Positions 61,351-64,000 of a stretch of 64,000 nucleotides of DNA are shown piece by piece. Numbering within the stretch: position 1 is the first letter of the stretch; each line of letters starts with the position of its first letter. Under the pieces are notes generated by a model that had not been told where the DNA came from, did no database searches, and saw only the letters and a program-made list of their open reading frames with translations. The DNA comes from Ignavibacteria bacterium. GTDB taxonomy: Bacteria; Bacteroidota; Ignavibacteria; Ignavibacteriales; Melioribacteraceae. The stretch covers positions 1-64,000 of the forward strand of contig JAAYAN010000079.1 of assembly GCA_012719345.1 (NCBI GenBank), written 5' to 3'. The translations under genes were made by a program, and so were the position numbers.

Positions 61351-61803
61351 ATGAAGAAAATTTATTATGTAATATTAACTGTATTGCTTCTCAATTTTCT
61401 ACCTGTCCAAGCTCAAGGATTTAGTGTAAATCCAGGAATAAAACTTGGTTATATTTTTGGCGAGCAAGGTGGTTTTGTATTTGGAGTTGAAATGTCATTT
61501 ATGCATATGTTTGATCAAGGACCGAGTGCAGGAATCGTTCTTTCAGCAGATTTATTGAAAGGAAAGCAAATTTATCATATCGGAATTCAAGGTTCATATA
61601 TTGCAGGTATTGATATAGGTCCTTCTTTTTACGTTACTAAGGATGAATGTACTTTAGGACTGGGAACAACTATTTATACTGGATTTATCATAATGCCGTA
61701 TTTTACAATAAATTCCTTTCCGGATAAACCTAAACAAATCCAATTAGGCAGCTATCTTAAACTTCCAATTTATTTTGGAGAACCAATCAGATTCGCAGGT
61801 TGA
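61351..61803 (+). CDS. Hypothetical secreted protein, possibly a small beta-barrel fragment
   Basis: A 150-residue protein with a signal peptide (YVILTVLLLNFLPVQAQ). The rest alternates in strands: FSVNPGIKLGYIFGEQGGFVFGVEMSF, GIVLSADLLKG, IHIGIQGSYIAG-like and LGTTIYTGFIIMPYFTIN. This recalls outer-membrane beta-barrel proteins, but the closing aromatic residue is missing: it ends IRFAG. It may be truncated. The gene is bracketed by two nearly identical 68-bp palindromic repeats starting just before its own leader and five bases after its stop. Function is unknown. Confidence 0.6.
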   Translation: MKKIYYVILTVLLLNFLPVQAQGFSVNPGIKLGYIFGEQGGFVFGVEMSFMHMFDQGPSAGIVLSADLLKGKQIYHIGIQGSYIAGIDIGPSFYVTKDECTLGLGTTIYTGFIIMPYFTINSFPDKPKQIQLGSYLKLPIYFGEPIRFAG

Positions 61804-61807
61804 CAAT

Positions 61808-61875
61808 TGATCTGGAGATCAGGATTAAGTTAAGAGACTAAGATTTTTATCTTAATCTTAAAACCTGATCTTGAT
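61808..61875. repeat. 68-bp imperfect palindromic repeat, copy 2
   Basis: Second direct copy of 61260-61327 with two differences (AAGTTAAG for AAGGTAAG; GACT for GATT). It lies just after the stop of the small secreted-protein gene and upstream of the YCII gene. Confidence 0.9.
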
Positions 61876-61914
61876 CTTTTATATATTTGAACTTAAAAAA
61901 TATTGAGGTTATAA

Positions 61915-62220
61915 ATGCATTTCATAATTATTGCGCGGGATTTTAAAGACGAAAAAGCGCTTGAACGCCGGATGGCTGCAAGAACAGAACATTTGAAAAA
62001 CGCGGATAAACTGCGCGAAGAAGGAAAACTTGTTTATGCCGCCGCATTATTAAATGAAGAAGGGAAAATGGCTGGTTCGATAATGGCAGTAAATTTTGAT
62101 TCGGAAGCCGAATTGAACGAAACCTGGATAAAAAATGAGCCGTACGTTTTAGGTAAAGTTTGGGAAACCGTAGAAATTAACAAAGCTGCTCCGGCTCCCG
62201 TTACTCAAGATAGAAAATAG
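61915..62220 (+). CDS. YCII-domain protein
   Basis: A 101-residue YCII/YciI-like protein: MHFIIIARDFKD, RMAARTEHLKNADKLREEGKLVYAAAL, GSIMAVNFDSEAELNETW and the conserved C-terminal PYVLGKVWETVEI. The His in RTEHL is the conserved residue of the family, whose ferredoxin-like fold may bind small molecules or act as a hydrolase; the physiological role is unknown. GAGG-like sequence precedes the ATG. It is downstream of the palindromic repeat and is probably monocistronic. Confidence 0.88.
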   Translation: MHFIIIARDFKDEKALERRMAARTEHLKNADKLREEGKLVYAAALLNEEGKMAGSIMAVNFDSEAELNETWIKNEPYVLGKVWETVEINKAAPAPVTQDRK

Positions 62221-62338
62221 AATTTAATAAAAACAGTCTGAAAAATAATCTTTTGAAGACAGACACCTTTTTTCTGTTTGTTTTTTTAGAGTTATAATCA
62301 TAGTTTTAAACTCAGAGTAAATTACGGTTAAGGATATC

Positions 62339-62926
62339 TTGCAAGAAACAGCCGAAATAAAAGAAAATATTCTGTTTCAAAAAATTGCCGCCGGCGATAG
62401 AGATGCATTTAAGGAAATATTTGAACTTTACTCGCCAGTTATATTTCCTTTAATCAAAAAAATTGTTATCGAAGAAAAAACCGCTGAATATATTTTATCG
62501 GAGGTTTTCAGGATTATTTGGGTAAAAGCTCCTGTTCTGAAAATTAAAAATGTTTATGCCTGGATTGTAACTCTTGCCCGCAACAGAGCGGTTGACAGTT
62601 TACGCAGAAGCAATTCGGACAGCGAAACAATAGATTTTTACGATGAAGAATACGAAGATTTTTTTATCCTCCCAGCGCTTTCCGCTTTGATAATGACTTT
62701 TGGAATTGAATATGCTTTAACAAAAGCGGATTTAGTAAAGAAGTCGCTCGAAGAGTTAACCGAAGCGCAGAAGTATGTTATTCATCTTGCATTTTACGAG
62801 GGTCTTACTTTAATAGAAATCTCCAAAAAATTACATATTCCGGTTGAAACTGTTAGGACAAAAATTCTTATTGCTCTGCAGATTCTAAAAGAAAAAATCA
62901 ATGCACCGGAGGCTGCCAATGGCTGA
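62339..62926 (+). CDS. ECF-type RNA polymerase sigma factor
   Basis: A 195-residue extracytoplasmic-function sigma factor. Region 2 spans about residues 18-95 (DRDAFKEIFELYSPVIFPLI, then YAWIVTLARNRAVDSLRR). Region 4 is about 135-190 (LTEAQKYVIHLAFYEGLTLIEISKKL, helix-turn-helix, then PVETVRTKI). It starts at TTG preceded by AAGGATA. A 25-residue insert between the two regions (about 110-130) is longer than usual. It overlaps the anti-sigma ATG by eight bases (ATGGCTGA), the usual sigma/anti-sigma coupling. It should transcribe stress or envelope genes when its anti-sigma partner is inactivated. Confidence 0.9.
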   Translation: MQETAEIKENILFQKIAAGDRDAFKEIFELYSPVIFPLIKKIVIEEKTAEYILSEVFRIIWVKAPVLKIKNVYAWIVTLARNRAVDSLRRSNSDSETIDFYDEEYEDFFILPALSALIMTFGIEYALTKADLVKKSLEELTEAQKYVIHLAFYEGLTLIEISKKLHIPVETVRTKILIALQILKEKINAPEAANG

Positions 62927-63886
62927 CAGAGAAATTCACGAAATGATAAGTTCTTTTGCAGCCGGCTGTATGGACAGGGAAAATTTTATTAATTTTAAAA
63001 GTTATATGCTTAAAGGCAACGATCTGCCTTACCGCGAATTAGGCGAATTGCAGAATACAATTGCTCTGCTGCCGGTAATTCTTGAAAAGGAACTGCCTTC
63101 GGAAGAAATTAAAAATAAAATTTTATCTAAAACTTTTGTGCAGGAAAGTCCTCTTTCCGCTGAAGATGAATTGCCGGAAAATAAAGATGAAATACTGCCG
63201 GAGCCTTCCAAAGAAGAGAAAATTGATTTAAATAAAATTACAGATGAAATAAAGGATGAGGAAATAGCTGCAATGCCTTTATCTTTTACGAAAATAAGCG
63301 GAAAAGAAATGGAAGAAAAATTACCGCAAGTTCCGGAAAAAAATCTTCAGTTTTTCATTCCGATAAGTTTCTGCTTTTTCTTATTCCTTCCGGTTTAGTG
63401 CTTATAATTTTAACAATTATGCTGATAATAACTTCTTCGCAGACTTCAAAAATAAATTCACTTGAAGAAAAATTAACCGGCTTGACTGCCGAAAATAATC
63501 AGATAAAAGAATACATAAAAGATAACAGCATTTTTACCGAATTTTTTAATTATCCCGATATTCTTACTTTGCAATTAAAAGGCAGCAAGGCTAACCCCGA
63601 CCGCAGCGGTAAAATATTTATTGCCGGGACGAATGACGAAGCTCTTCTGGATCTTGCAAATATTCCGGCGCTTCCGGATGAGGAAGTTTATCAGGTTTGG
63701 GCTTTTATTGGTGACGACACTTTTTCGCTGGGTACATTTTCTCCTGAATCCGGAAAAAGATACTACAAATTAACAAACCTGCCGAAATTTGATATTAAAC
63801 GATTGAAAAGAATAGAAATAACAAGCGAAAGCATTCCTGCATCATTTATTCCTGAAGGCGAAGTTTTTTATTCTTCCGGCGGCTGA
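62919..63886 (+). pseudogene. RskA-type anti-sigma factor gene interrupted by a frameshift in an A7 tract
   Basis: The first frame (62919-63398) starts at an ATG with GGAGG seven bases upstream. It encodes a soluble N-terminal part (ADREIHEMISSFAAGCMDREN) plus an acidic linker, then stops. The second frame (to 63886) supplies a membrane helix and an RskA-like C-terminal domain (GKIFIAGTNDEALLDLANIPALPDEEVYQVW as separate strands). The frames join if one A is added to, or re-read in, the seven-A run at 63337-63343. The joined protein then reads DKFLLFLIPSGLVLIILTIM as a continuous helix. It is therefore one anti-sigma gene, broken by mutation or sequencing error, or read by slippage. It faces the sigma gene it overlaps. 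Confidence 0.8.
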
Positions 63887-64000
63887 TGCGATTTCGATTT
63901 CCGGAAAAAATAAACTGCCGCAAAAATTAAAAATGTTATAATCAAAACACCTGTCAGCCTGCCGGTTATTGCTAAGGGAAATTCAAAATTAAGAAGCGGA
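63868..64000 (-). CDS. Membrane protein, C-terminal end (gene runs off the window)
   Basis: On the minus strand one frame is open from base 64000 to a stop at 63868. It encodes about 43 residues: PLLNFEFPLAITGRLTG, a hydrophobic helix VLIITFLIFAAVYFF, then a basic and polar tail RKSKSHQPPEE. The positive charge after the helix is typical of a last membrane segment with a cytoplasmic tail. The start lies outside the window and the family cannot be named. Its stop overlaps the end of the convergent anti-sigma gene by 19 bases. Confidence 0.6.
   Translation of the reverse strand, partial: PLLNFEFPLAITGRLTGVLIITFLIFAAVYFFRKSKSHQPPEE

Noticed and set aside
61351-61803. Insertion sequence between the 68-bp repeats
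   Set aside because: The enclosed protein has a signal peptide and beta-strand pattern and no transposase motifs, so only a repeat-bracketed cassette is claimed.

Overview
The window is an AT-rich bacterial chromosome segment. Its gene content suggests a member of the Ignavibacteria/Chlorobi side of the FCB (Bacteroidota-like) group. The evidence is a type-B three-gene succinate dehydrogenase (sdhC-A-B, no sdhD), a secreted protein ending in a Por/T9SS sorting domain with the 'NYPNPFNPVT' signature, many PAS sensor kinases and beta-propeller sensors, and frequent GTG/TTG starts behind purine-rich ribosome sites. The taxonomic call is an inference; no rRNA is present. There is no phage, plasmid or CRISPR array.

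Layout. 1-3724: the end of a DUF4350-MoxR-DUF58-RDD envelope/chaperone operon. 3875-8260: a 1461-residue soluble PAS/GAF histidine kinase. 8484-11832: sdhCAB, closed by a terminator. 11935-16872: an acidic disordered protein, obg, a FecCD-type permease, tRNA-Met(CAU) and secG. 16905-19450: D-Ala-D-Ala carboxypeptidase, a LOG-family protein and rpsU. 19663-24789: a beta-propeller chemoreceptor, half-size TauE, a cold-shock protein and a STAS-like protein. 24875-25507: an IS200-type/RAYT-like transposase embedded in REP-like hairpins.

25713-31345 is the most intriguing part: a tight five-gene operon (lysine 2,3-aminomutase, two ATP-grasp ligases, a GNAT-acetylpolyamine-amidohydrolase fusion, and a second GNAT). 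It looks like a pathway that makes L-beta-lysine, joins it to something through amide bonds, and acetylates and/or deacetylates amines along the way. I do not recognise its product. 31577-33301 holds small membrane proteins with a duplicated 52-bp intergenic element.

33336-43278 (mostly minus strand) holds a degenerate nucleotide-sugar-dehydrogenase-like protein, an AmmeMemoRadiSam radical SAM enzyme coupled to a Lon-like protease, a DUF2059-like protein, a glycerophosphodiesterase (+), a carboxylesterase, a T9SS cargo protein and an S74-type secreted protein. 43676-51737: a MuiA-like protein, a DUF4380 protein, valS and a DEAD-box RNA helicase with an Arg/Ser/Asp-rich tail. 52017-58507: a periplasmic-binding-type sensor kinase, agmatinase, decayed lipoprotein remnants and an acyl-activating-enzyme/ACP/PlsC fusion. 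58520-64000: PAP2 phosphatase, a lipoprotein, an AraC-GyrI regulator, a small secreted protein bracketed by 68-bp palindromic repeats, a YCII protein, an ECF sigma factor with a frameshifted RskA-type anti-sigma gene, and the end of a minus-strand membrane protein too short to stand out as an open frame.

Functionally the segment mixes core genes (sdh, obg, secG, rpsU, valS, tRNA) with envelope biogenesis, sensing, and one accessory metabolic cluster directly downstream of a mobile element.
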